Source: Siphonodentalium dalli (lineage: Eukaryota > Mollusca > Scaphopoda > Gadilida > Siphonodentaliidae). Taken from it: a stretch of 64,000 nucleotides of DNA. The stretch covers positions 279,985,426 to 280,049,425 of the forward strand of contig CP136063.1 in NCBI GenBank assembly GCA_032622095.1, in the 5' to 3' direction. The notes below the pieces were generated by a model that ran no database searches, was not told where the DNA came from, and was given only the letters and a program-made list of their open reading frames with translations. Shown here one piece after another: positions 1-12,100 of the stretch. Made by a program: the position numbers and the translations under genes. Each line of letters opens with the position of its first letter. The stretch's first letter is position 1.

Positions 1-153
1 CGATGGGAGAAGAAAGCAGTGAATAATCGGTCAAGAATTTTGGCAAACGTTACCCTGACTTCTCGGACAGAACATTCAATCAGGAAAGGTCTACAAATAC
101 AACATGAGTATAAATATATTTTTATCTACCCAGGATGGTGAAAAGTCTATGAA

Positions 154-423
154 TTAACCCCTCAATGACTTGAGCTGTACTGGTGCAGCAATAAAGACCC
201 TGTGCCAGTGCATTAACTTATATATGCAAGACTCCCATAGACAGCCTCGCATATATAAGAGAATGCATTGGCGTACAAGGTCAAGGTAAATATCGTTAGG
301 CTAATATTTTCTCCATATGGCTCCATATGGGAGGCTCCATATGGGAGACTCGCATATATAAGAGAATGCATTGGCGCAGGGTTTTTGTAAAATTTCAAAA
401 AGCTCCAGTCATGGAAGGGTTAA
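154..423. mobile_element. TTAA MITE family B, copy 1 (diverged)
   Basis: TTAACCCCTCAATGACTTGAGC at the left, CAGTCATGGAAGGGTTAA at the right. Interior has the GTGCCAGTGCATT / ATATATAAGAGAATGCATTGGC hairpin module and a CTCCATATGGGAGG palindrome. Confidence 0.7.
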
Positions 424-3186
424 ACGAAATGAAAGTGTCAATGACACTGTAGCTCAACTTGGAAAGGGAATAATTTCATGTGCTACAGTCAATGGAGTGA
501 TTAGGAATGCGGAAAGTTGAAATGTCCAAGTAATTATCAATATAAAGATTAATATGAAGTTTGGTGATGATCGGCTGAGGGAAGTGGACTGCAGGGTGTG
601 CCAAAGGATTTAGTCATGAAAAGAGTAAAATCCATGATAGCTACCAGCGGACATGTTTTATAGCCGAATGACCCCAAAATGACTCGCTTCCCATCTACAT
701 GTCAATGTTAACAGCCATGACCAATTTCATAATGATCCAACCGAAGTACGACCTGTAGCCCATGCCAAAGGATTTAGTCATGCAAAGAGTAAAATCCAAG
801 ACGGCTGCTGGCTGATGGAGGCTTTCGTTTGTACTGAATAAGAGATGGTTGCATACACAAATGATCAGTGATACACTTACTTGATATGTTCTGATCCCTC
901 CCCATTTGATAGGAACTCAACTAGCCACATACAGGCATCTTTACATTTTGATACAAGGGTATCAATGACCTCCACCCATTCATCCAACTCACATCTGTAA
1001 AGAAACGAATAGTCAGTGACAATTAATCTCAACTTGGAATCAACAAGAAAGAGCTGGGCTGTCGACCAGTGCATACCCTCCATGGGGCTGTCGACCAGTG
1101 CATACCCTCCAAGTGGCATACTGCCTAGGATGGTTGTCACTACTGATGGATTCACATTTGAAGGCCATGTTGTTTTTTAAACAAATTTCGGGACAAAAGG
1201 GAGGATCCCATCATGCGAAGATCCATATTAAGTTGGTGACGATTGGATGAGAAATGTGACCTGTAAGGTGTGCTAAATGATTTAGTCATAAAAAGAGTAA
1301 AATCCAAGATGGCTGCTAGCAGCCATGTTTTTTAACAGTATTCAGAAATGAAAGTGTCAATGACACTGTAGCTCAACTTGGAAAGGGAATAATTTAATGT
1401 ATTACAGTCAATAGAGCGATTAGGAATGTGGAAAGTTGAATGTCTAATACTAGTTTATAGACATGAAGAGAAAAGTAAAATCCAAGATGGCTGCTGGTGG
1501 CCATGTTTTCGGCCAAATGACCTCAAAATGAGTCGTTCCCATCTACATGTCATCGTTAACATCCATGACAAATTTTATGACGATCAGACTAAAGGTACGA
1601 CCTGTAACCCGTGCTAAAGAATTTAGTCATACAAAGAGTAAAATCCAAGATGGCTGCAGGCGGCCATGTTTTTTGGCCAAATGACCCCAAAATTACTCGT
1701 TCCCATCTACATGTCAATATTAACATCCATGACAAATTTCATGATGATCAGACGAACAGTACGACCTGTGGCCCGTGCTAATGGATTAAATTTTGAAATC
1801 CAACATGGCTGCTGGCGGCCATGTTTTTTGTCCAAATGCCCCCAAAATGACTCGTTCCCATTTACATTCCAATTTCAACAGCCATGACAAATTTTATGAT
1901 GATCAGACTAAAGGTACAACCTGTAGCCCGTGCTAAAGGATTTAGTCATACAAAGAGTAAAATCCAAGATGGCTGCTGGCGACCATGTTTTTTGGCCGAA
2001 TGACCCCAAAATTCCCATCTACATGTCATTGTTAACATCCATGACAAATTTTATGATGATCAGACTAAGGTATGACCTGCAGCCCGTGCTAAAGAATTTA
2101 GTAATACAAAGAGTAAAATCCAAGATGGCTGCTGGCGGCCATGTTTTTTTGGACGAATGACCCCAAAATTACTCGTTCCAATCTATATGTCAATATTATC
2201 ATCCATGACAAATTTCATGATGATCAGACAAACAGTACGACCTGTGGCCCGTGCTAAAGAATTTAGTCATACAAAGAGTAAAATCCAAGATGGCTGCTGG
2301 CGGCCATGTTTTTTGGCCGAATCACCCCAAAATTACTCGTTCCCATCTATATGTCAATATTTTCATCCATGACAAATTTCATGATGATCAGACGAACAGT
2401 ACGACCTGTGGCCCGTGCTAATGGATTAAATTTAGTCATACAAAGAGTAAAATCCAAGATGGCTGCTGGTGGCCATGTTTTTTGGCCGAATCACCCCAAA
2501 ATTACTCGTTCCCATCTATATGTCAATATTTTCATCCATGACAAATTTCATGATGATCAGACAAACAGTACGACCTGTGGCCCGTGCTAATGGATTAAAT
2601 TTTGAAATCCAAGATGGCCGCTGGCGGCCATGTTTTTTGTCCGAATGACCCCAAAATGACTCGTTCCCATCTACATTCCAATTTCAACAGCCATGATGAT
2701 CAGACTAAAGGTACGACCTGTAGCCCGTGCTAAAGGATTTAGTCATACAAAGAGTAAAATCCAAGATGGCTGCTGGCGGCCATGTTTTTGGGCCGAAAGA
2801 TCCCAAAATGACTCGTTCCCATCTACATGTCATTATTAACATTCTTGACAAATTTTATGATGATAAGACTAAAAGTACAACCTGTAGCCCGTGCTAAAGA
2901 ATTTAGTCATACAAAGAGTAAAATCCAAGATGGCTGCTGGCGGCCATGTTTTTGGGCCGAATGACCCCAAAATTACTCATTCCCATCTACATCTCAATAT
3001 TAACATCCATGACAACTTTCATGGTGATCAGACAAACAGTACGGCCTGTAGCCCGTGCTAATGGATTGAATTTTGAAATCCAAGATGACCCCAAAATGAC
3101 TCGTTCCCATCTACATGTCAATGTCAACATCCATGACAAATTTCATAATAATCGGACCAAAGGTACGAACTGTAGCCCGTGCTAAA
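424..3186. repeat. ~160-bp satellite array with AAGATGGC / GCCATGTT motifs
   Basis: About fourteen diverged monomers of 155-168 bp (regular from ~1470) with the words AAATCCAAGATGGCTGCTGG, CGGCCATGTTTTTTGG, GTTCCCATCTACATGTCA, CATGATGATCAGAC and AGTACGACCTGTAGCCCGTG. Short open frames are by-products. Fills most of intron 25. Single copies occur at 15178-15535 and 35155-35835. Confidence 0.85.
881..994 (-). CDS. USP24: USP24 exon 26 of window
   Basis: 114 bp, phase 1 in and 2 out, residues 1192-1229: [20 protein letters not shown], then [17 protein letters not shown]. Matches VDTEEWIATIEALLSKSFDA and CQWLVEYFISSEG of USP24. Acceptor TCTTTACAG, donor GTAAGT; the split Lys codon shows the gene continues past the low-coordinate edge. 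Confidence 0.93.
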
Positions 3187-6100
3187 GCAAATTGTTGACG
3201 AATCACGCACACACGCACACACACGCACGACAGATACCAAGCCATGGCAATAGCTCAAACTTTACAAAGTAAAGTTGAGCTAAAAATGGTCATCCCGAGG
3301 ATCCATATGAAGTTTGGTGATGCAAAGAGTAAAATCCAAGACGGCTGCCGGGCAATGGCAATGGTTTCATGTGACAAGAGTAATAATTTGTGTAAACTAA
3401 TTTACTTCTTAAATTGGAGGCGACTAATTAAAGACCTTCTTGTTAGTGCCTACTGGTGGTAGGGTGCGCGGAGAATGAGGATCCGCGCTATCTCTCTCTT
3501 TGTTTGCGAGCTGAGGTGCTGTGCTGAGGTTTAGTGTTCCAGATTTGTGCGTGTGCATTTCCCCTTTGTAAGTTGTCAACATGGATTACTATAGTGAGGG
3601 ACACGTTGGGCGTGGGGAAGTTGATGTCAACGGGTGTGACACTGGTGAGAGAAATGCTCGTGGCCATATTTAATGTGATTGAGTAATGAGGTAATAAATT
3701 CAAAAAGGCGAGGATGATCCTCCAGGGAGGTAATCTCAATCACTTGAATATCCTAAAAATGGTCTAGCGCTTTCGATACAAGTGTGTCCTCAATTCACCC
3801 GATTATTCACATTTGATTGGTCAAACATCTCATACACCCATATTCGTCACAACCATAAACCATCGACTCTGTGACCGCGTAACGCCCTATATCGGCCACC
3901 ACTACACAATACCTTCCGGTTTAAACAATAAATTATTGGTAACCACCGACTCTGTGCTAACTTTGCACAAGACATAATGCGGTCAATAATCCCCTTGTAT
4001 GCCACCTAGGGATGCAAGATATAAACATAATATCAATACAATTTGATAAATGCGGGTACTACACAACACATACCCGCAGCTGGTACACATTATGATGAAT
4101 AAAGCGACATACCCGCACCAGTTCGGATCGTTTCTTCTCAACATACCTGCAAAATGCAAATACACATCCGGCTTCCTGGGTTATAAATCATATACCGACG
4201 CCGTTTGTGCTTTAATTCATGGACACATCACGTTATTATACTAGTAGCTTTGTATACAACATACCCGCTACAACTACCCGCACTAAACTACAGTGACTGG
4301 GCAGCAACAATATACCCGCACAAACTACACGCATAGACTATCGGGAATCGCGAGGCACCACATACCCGCACTCAACTCTGAGACCTCTTCTGTGTCCATA
4401 AACACCCGTCATCTACCCTTTGACCAATCAAATTCACGCTCAATCAACCTAGAGTATAAAAGGACAGGCAAAATCCACATCTATCTACACCATCCTGGTC
4501 CTGACGAAGGTACACTTGTATCGAAAGCGCTAGACCATTTTTAGGATATTCAAGTGATTGAGATTACCTCCCTGGAGGATCATCCTCGCCTTTTTGAATA
4601 ATTTACTTCTTAATTTGCAATACAAATGGGTACATTATACTTATTAATATTATTATATACAGAGTTACCTACCCTGTCCTCATTTTTGTTCGAAAGTAAG
4701 TGTTGAAGAGAAACTTGACGCCGAGTTTGAGTGACTGGAGGCACATATCTGTGTGATCAACTGTGGCTTCATAGCTCTAAAAAGAATGAGCGATCAGATT
4801 TAGCAGTATAATTCGCTGTAACTTAAAACCTCTAAAATGAAGTGAATGACATTTGTTGTGATTTCAACTTCAAATGTTGAACATATTAGAGTTCTAAATA
4901 TTTGTGGGAACAGCGGTCATGAAAGTGAATGCCATTCTTGTAAAATATGTGATTTTCTTCCAACAGATGTGAAGTCAAGTCAGTTATTTTCAACCACATT
5001 TCAACTACAAATGGGAGTAAGGACACCCCCAAATGACAATATGTCTCCAGGTAACAAAACTTCCAAGTAAAAAAGGGTCAAATTATATGGAAATCTCACT
5101 TTCTAATCCAGTCAACCATATCATTTCGATAAAAATTTAGAATTTCTTCATAAAAAATATTTTTTCCAGACTTTAGAGGTTGTTTGATGAAAACTTTCAA
5201 TAAGTGACACTAAATTTTATTTCCGGCTTCACTATATCTTGGTGATAATTTATGAATGGATTACATATTATATATAGGATATAGACAAATAATTTTTGAA
5301 GTTTTCCAATGAGTGTCAGGCTGGTAAAAAGTTAATGACATTTTGTCCATTTTGTTACAGATGTTCAAGCTGGGTAGTCTGAATGATCTGTATATTACGA
5401 TTTTAAAAGGTAAGCTCTAACTTTGGATTGGATTATCAAGCATTTTTATTAAACGTCAATGCCGCGGTATGAAAACCTTACACCATCTTACACCCCCCCC
5501 CCCCACATTATTTAATTAACGGCAGTTCAATAATATCGTGACAATCAAACCAATCAAAAATTCTCAGAGAAATGCTTTATGTCCATTTGAATACAATGTC
5601 TGTGTTATGACATTTTTTCTATCGAAGCATATCTATCAGATACAGCACAGTACATTTAGTTCTAGGATTGGGCTAGATTAACTCTTTCAGTGCCAAGTCC
5701 GATTTTTGTATCAACCCATATTTCCTAGATCATTTTACAAATTTATTGATTATAGTAATGTGATACATTGATGGAAAGAGCTCTAAGAAAATATGGGTTG
5801 ATACAAAAATCGGACTTGGCACTGAAAGGGTTAATGAAGTGATATTTTCAGTGCTCTTTAGTCTGGTAGTCCATGTGTACTTGTCTGACATGTTCCATTC
5901 ATGTGACACGTGGGGACGAGGTCCTGTACATGTATTCTCTCCCCTCTCGTGGTGTGTTCCATTCATGTGACATGTGGGGACGAGGTCCTGTACATGTATT
6001 CTCTCCCCTCTCGTGGCGTGTTCCATTCATGTGGCACGTGGAGACGAGGTCCTGTACATGTATTCTCTCCCCTCTCGTGGTGTGTTCCATTCATGTGGCA

Positions 6101-9100
6101 CGTGGGGACGAGGTCCTGTACATGTATTCTTTCCCCTCTCGTACATGCATAGGGTTTGCTACCCGTCTTTTTCAATTACTGCCCAATATAACGACAACAT
6201 GAAACATGTTAAATTGAAAGTACCATGTACACATTTATGTACAAACAGCCCTGAGTATGTTATACCAGGATATTGATGTGATAGTTTCAAACTATGCGAT
6301 ATTTTAAAATGGGAAAGTTGTATAACAAAAAAAGTTGCACTCAAGCTTCACTCTATGCACGAATTTCCACAAATTATCATTCCCCCTCACCCACCTCAAC
6401 CCATTACATTCCCCCCACCCACCTCAACCCATTACATTCCCCCCACCCACCTCAACCCATTACATTCCCCCCACCCACCTCAACCCATTACATTCCCCCC
6501 ACCCACCTCAACCCATTACATTCCCCCCACCCACCTCAACCCATTACATTCCCCCACCCACCTCAACACATTTAAATTTACGATAGCATATCGTGGTACG
6601 TGATTACGCGGTACGTTTTTTAACATAACGTGAATTTATAATTAAAACTAAGAGATATAAAGTTTAACAAGAAGTTTATTTCCGCGAATATTTAAACAAG
6701 ATGCCGCGACCAAAAAACCAGTGGTGTAAGAGTTTCTACTCTCATCCAAAATTTTAACACAGGGTAGGTAGAATATATTTTTTTATTTCAAGGAAATATA
6801 CATATTGGTATAAAAAGGGTGAAACTGAAACATTAAAAGTGAAACAAATCTTTTAATAAACAAAAGAATATTTCAGCGTGTTGTACAATGATTAAGAGTA
6901 GAAACAAACTAAGTTTGGTCATGACTTTTAGCTATCAGATCAATGAGTATGATAGTAGAAAATCACGAACAATTAAAGATTTTTTGTCAATATTATGACT
7001 AAATTTACCAACCTGAATAGCACAATATAAAGGTTCAGAATGCCCCAGATTCACTCTCAGGGCATTGGATTTTCAAAAAATTCCTGGGGGGGTGCCCCCA
7101 GATCCCCCTTTCAAAGGGAGGGGGACACCCCCTCCCAAACCCCCTCAACCCATTACATTCCCCCCACCCACCTCAACCCATTACATCCCCCCCACCCACC
7201 TCAACCCATTACATTCCCCCCACCCACCTCAACCCATTACATTTCCCCCACCCACCTCAACCCATTACATTCCCCCACCCACCTCAACCCATTACATTCC
7301 CCCCACCCACCTCAACCCATTACATTCCCCCCACCCACCTCAACCCATTACATTCCCCCACCCACCTCAACCCATTACATTCCCCCCACCCACCTCAACC
7401 CATTACATTCCACCCCACCCACCTCATCCCATTACATTCCTAATGTCTTCTGATTTGATATGTTTACTAGTTGTTTCATAAATAATTTATGTTCGGTGGA
7501 ACTACAGGTGAGTTAGAACATAACTAGACTTACAGCATTCCTTGCAACAAGGGATTTGACGAATTTGAAGTATTCCTGATTATAAACATCCCTGTTCTTA
7601 ACAAATTGTAGGTTCTCGCCCTGTATCATCTGCTGAATGCGTGCCGGCATTTTATCAACGAATATTCCCCGTCGCTCACCCTTATGAACAAGCTCAGTCA
7701 GCTCCATCAGACTGTCGGAGTCTATCCTACCTTTGCTGAAGAAATAAAACAGAATATTCATGCAAAACTAATTCCAAACTGACAGAAAAAAATGAATTGA
7801 AGATGGAATAAAAATTAATAATGATGCAGCTCGAAGCATCACGGATAATTTACAATACCATGTCAAGCGACTACTCTTTTTTGAAGAATTCTACATCACA
7901 TCCTGGTTGCACAAAAGTGTGGAATAGGCAATGGACAACCACAATAAAAACAGTTCCTGGGTGGTTCCCAAATTCCAAATAACTATGATCAATTTGAAAT
8001 ATGAGATACATTTTATGGGTCAGCATGGCATCATCGTTTGTGGGCCAGACTCCAGACATGACTGTGTATGTTGTCTATATACAACAGATTTTGCCTAACT
8101 TATTAGACCTACATTAATGCAAATATCGTAAAACATCCTAACACCGACCTGCACACAGTACTAGGGGGAGTCATTCCCAACTGTCTGGACACAGCAATCT
8201 TTGCAGCTCAGGGTGAATTTGTACTCATGCGGAAATTATTGCAGATAAGTTTGCACTTTTGGAAATGGATGTTGATTTGCTTGCGTTCCATAGAGTATGG
8301 TGCAAGTTGGTCTGACACGAAATCGTTCCACACATAAAAATGTCAGACCAACTTGCATCCATACTCTATTGAACGCAACAAAATCAACATGCAGTTCTTA
8401 TAACTACACTCAACTATTTCACTGTGTTTCGGTGGCAGTGGGCATGTCACTTAACGGACAGCGCTAAAGTGGCTCCATATAATCAATGTTCCCAAAGGCA
8501 TAATAAATGCAACACACACTTATTATCATATTAAATCAGTTCAAGTTTCTGTGACTACATCTGAAATGTCTGTCACTATGGCCACATCACAATACCCTGT
8601 CAAAAGAGGCACATTGTAAGAATACCTGTACATGCATTAACCCTTTACCCAACAAACCGGCCAAATAAAGCTTCAACAGCCTAAAATATCTTCGGTCTGT
8701 CTCAATAGAACCATACAAATATGGATATCATTGGAACCGGCTCCTTGACCACATTGTGATAGTTACAGTTATGCCCTGTGCCAATGCATTCTCTTATATA
8801 TGCGAGTCGACCATAGGTCGCCTCGCATATATAAGAGAATGCATTGGCCTAAAAAAAATCTTTTTTTAACACTTTTTACCATTTTTTCTTACATTCTTTA
8901 ACAATTTTATAATTTTTAATGTGTTAAGCCAATGCATTCTCTTATATATGCGAGGCGACCTATTATATATGGTCGACTCGCATATATAAGAGAATGCATT
9001 GGCACAGGGCCATTTTGTTGGGTAAAGGGTTAAAGAATGTTTTTCTTATAATTATACGACTTACCCGCCTACAGGGAAAGGTTTTCTTATTATAATTTTG

Positions 9101-12100
9101 CTCTTCTTTGCCGATGGCGTTCTTGGTTCTTCCATCTTTTCATAGAACAACAAATATCCATTCCAGTACCTTAATCTCTCCTCCGGGTATGTGTTAGCTA
9201 CAAATACAATTTACATGTGATGGGTCACCTGGTAAAGCCTGTAAATAGTATGTCTGACATTTGCAGAATGAGGTCCACAGAGGGTGAATTTAGTCATGCT
9301 GTCCTGCATAGCAGGTGAGCATCACGAAATTCACGTTCTGTGACATCATTCTGTTTAGGCCTCATCTTCTTGGAAGTATTTATAATCTCAAATTAACATG
9401 GTTTTCAGTTACTTTTTCCCTTCTGTTCAGTTTCTATATCCTCTAATTTGCAGAAATTAAAATGCTTGATCGAGGTGACTAATGGGTGAAAATCAACTGG
9501 GGAACTTCAATCTGATCCTAGGTCTACCATGGCAGTTCAGATCTAAGCAGAATGAGGTTCCTAGAGGGTGCATTTGGTGATGCTAGCCTGGATAGCGTTA
9601 CTGAAATCACCCTCTCAGGACCTCATTCTGAAAATGCCAGACACTCTGTTTTCTGGCTTGCACCAGGCATGCAAACTTGTGTATTTTTCTAATATATACC
9701 CCGTCTTATTTAAATGTCACCCAGATTTGCAACACTTGCCTGGATTTAAGATTAAGGGTGGTTTGCGAAAACAAATTCCGATAATCAGGTTAAATAATTC
9801 ACGAGAGGCGAGAGAATCGGTAAGAAACGAGTGCGCATTACCCAAATGTCTCTCGCCTCGAGTGAATTATTGAACGTAATTCTCGGACCTAATTGATTAC
9901 TCTATTTATTACACTTCTGTATCAATTTGGTTCGCCAAATATGATTAAAACACACATAATTAATGCATGAAAGTCCCGATGTGGAGAAAGATCAATCGAA
10001 AATTCAGTCTAGATCAGTAAGCTAATCCCAATTCATCTGTAAGAATCATTCATAGTAAATTCACAAAATTCACCAACTCCTCATTTCTATTTATATAAAG
10101 CACATTTCACAGAATTCATCTGACAGAATCATTCATAGTAAAGTCACAAGATGCACCAACTCCTCATTTCTCTTTATATAAAGCACATTTCACACAATTC
10201 ATGTGACAGAATCATTCATAGTAAAGTCACAAGATGCACCAACTCCTCATTTCTATTTATATAAAGCACATTTCACACAATTCATGTGACAGAATCATTC
10301 ATAGTAAAGTCACAAGATGCACCAACTCCTCATTTCTATTTATATAAAGCACATTTCACACAATTCATGTGACAGAATCATTCATAGTAAAGTCACAAGA
10401 TGCACCAACTCCTCATTTCTATCTATATAAAGCACATTTCACACAACCATTGTTTTCTATAGAGCAATTAATGGATATTGCATGTAATTATCAACATTGT
10501 TTAATAAAGTTTTATGGTGAGTGCTCATTTAGAAACAGAGATTAGATAGAATTTATGGATAAAGTTTTGATGTCTTCATGACTAACAGACAATATCTACA
10601 CAACTTTGTTACAAATCTGTGGATTTGAAATTATTCTTAACCCTTTCATGATGGGAGCTGCACTTGTGCAACATTATGATCCTGTGCCAGTGCATTCTCT
10701 TAAATATGCGAGTCTCCCATAGAGAGCCTCACGTATATAAAAGAATGCACAGGCTTACAAGGTCAAGGTAAATATTGTCAGGCCAATGCATTCTCTTATA
10801 TATGTGAGGCTCCTATGGGAGACTCAAATATATAAGAGAATACATTGGCACAGGGTTTTTTCGCAAAATTTCAGGAAGCTCCAGTCATGAAAGGGTTAAA
10901 GGGTAAATGTGATGGACATCATATGGTACATTGCATATTTAGTAAATCTAATATCTGTCTCCCTAATCACGTTGAAAAAAAATATTTCCTGGGAAATATA
11001 CCATTTTGTTTATCTGCTCTAAGAGAGAGCCAAGTCTTAAGTGGATATAGCTCATTCGAGCATACGTAATTTGGAAGTAGCTATAAGATAGGTTTATGAA
11101 TACACGGAATATTGATATACCGGCTTCATATACTCTGAAAAATACTTGCCATGGTCAAAGCCATTATCCAGCTGTTTTCAAATTTTCGCACAGAAGTGAA
11201 ACAAACGCTGTTTATTTCTACCATATCAGGAATGGACTAACACGGAACGCTCTTTTCTGTTCCATGCTGAGCACATGGCTGTTGTTTGGGACACAAACAT
11301 TGTGTTAATAGTTTTATTTTTTATGACTTCAATGGGTCTTTCTGGGACATATAATGAACATAGAAAGGTAGTTCAAGTACTCATCAACCTATTTCAATAC
11401 CGGGAAAAATTCAAAAGCGAATATTATTAGGTGTAATTTGGAGTGCAAAAGGCCTTGTGGACTTAATTACATTGTGTACAAAATCAGGACATCACCAAAT
11501 ACCAGGAGATATCAAAGCCTGAGTTTAGTATGCCTGTCATTTGCAGAATGAGGTCCCCAGATAAGCTAGCATCACTAAATTCACCCTCTGGGGACCTCAT
11601 TCTGCTTAGGCCTCATCTTCTCTGGAAAGTTTCTTTATTAACAAATTTCAATAGAAACTTCTTCACATAGTTTCTATTTCTTTTTTAGTTTAGTTTCTCA
11701 AAATTGGCAGAATCGAGGTTCCCAATGGGTGTACATCACAATATTCACCAGTTGGGAACTTCAATCTGAGGCTATGTCTCCCATAGCAGATGAGGCCATG
11801 CAGAATGAGGTCCTCAGAGGTTGAATTTGGTGATGCAAGCCTGCTGTGTGGGATAGCGTCACTAAATGCACCCTCTGGGGACCTCATTCTGCAAATGACA
11901 GGCACCATATTCTCAAGCCTGGTAGATATGAGGCATTGTTTGGAACTCACATGTGTTTTGACTTTCATAAACCTTGGCTTTGTATAAGCCACCAAAGCAC
12001 TCCGCCTCCAATGTAGTGTCATTCATTTCAAACTCTTCAACAACCGTGTCATTGAATTTAAACCATTTCCCTTTGTTTGAATTTGTCAGCACTGTACCTC

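Larger units (their letters stand above)
3413..4599 (+). mobile_element. Inverted-arm retroelement, Penelope-like architecture (non-autonomous)
   Basis: Flanked by a 14-bp direct repeat AATTTACTTCTTAA (3399-3412 and 4600-4613). Two identical 88-bp arms in inverted orientation lie at 3698-3785 and 4512-4599; the right arm ends exactly at the flanking repeat and a 285-bp tail lies left of the left arm. The centre has at least six CATACCCGC words. A CCAAT box, a TATA box and a hammerhead-like fold precede or overlap the right arm. Long variable target duplications and inverted pseudo-LTRs with a tail are known from Penelope-like elements; no reverse transcriptase is present. Class is an inference. 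Confidence 0.55.

Noticed and set aside
1426-3185. Repeated short frames containing SMTNFMMIR
   Set aside because: Satellite monomers in different frames with stops between them; variation does not follow codon positions.
5873-6276. Cys-rich small proteins (CTCILSPL repeats)
   Set aside because: Open frames of a 64-bp repeat on both strands.
6294-7481. Pro-rich open frames ([14 protein letters not shown] type)
   Set aside because: Frames of the 28-bp C-rich array; present in all three frames, as expected from a repeat.
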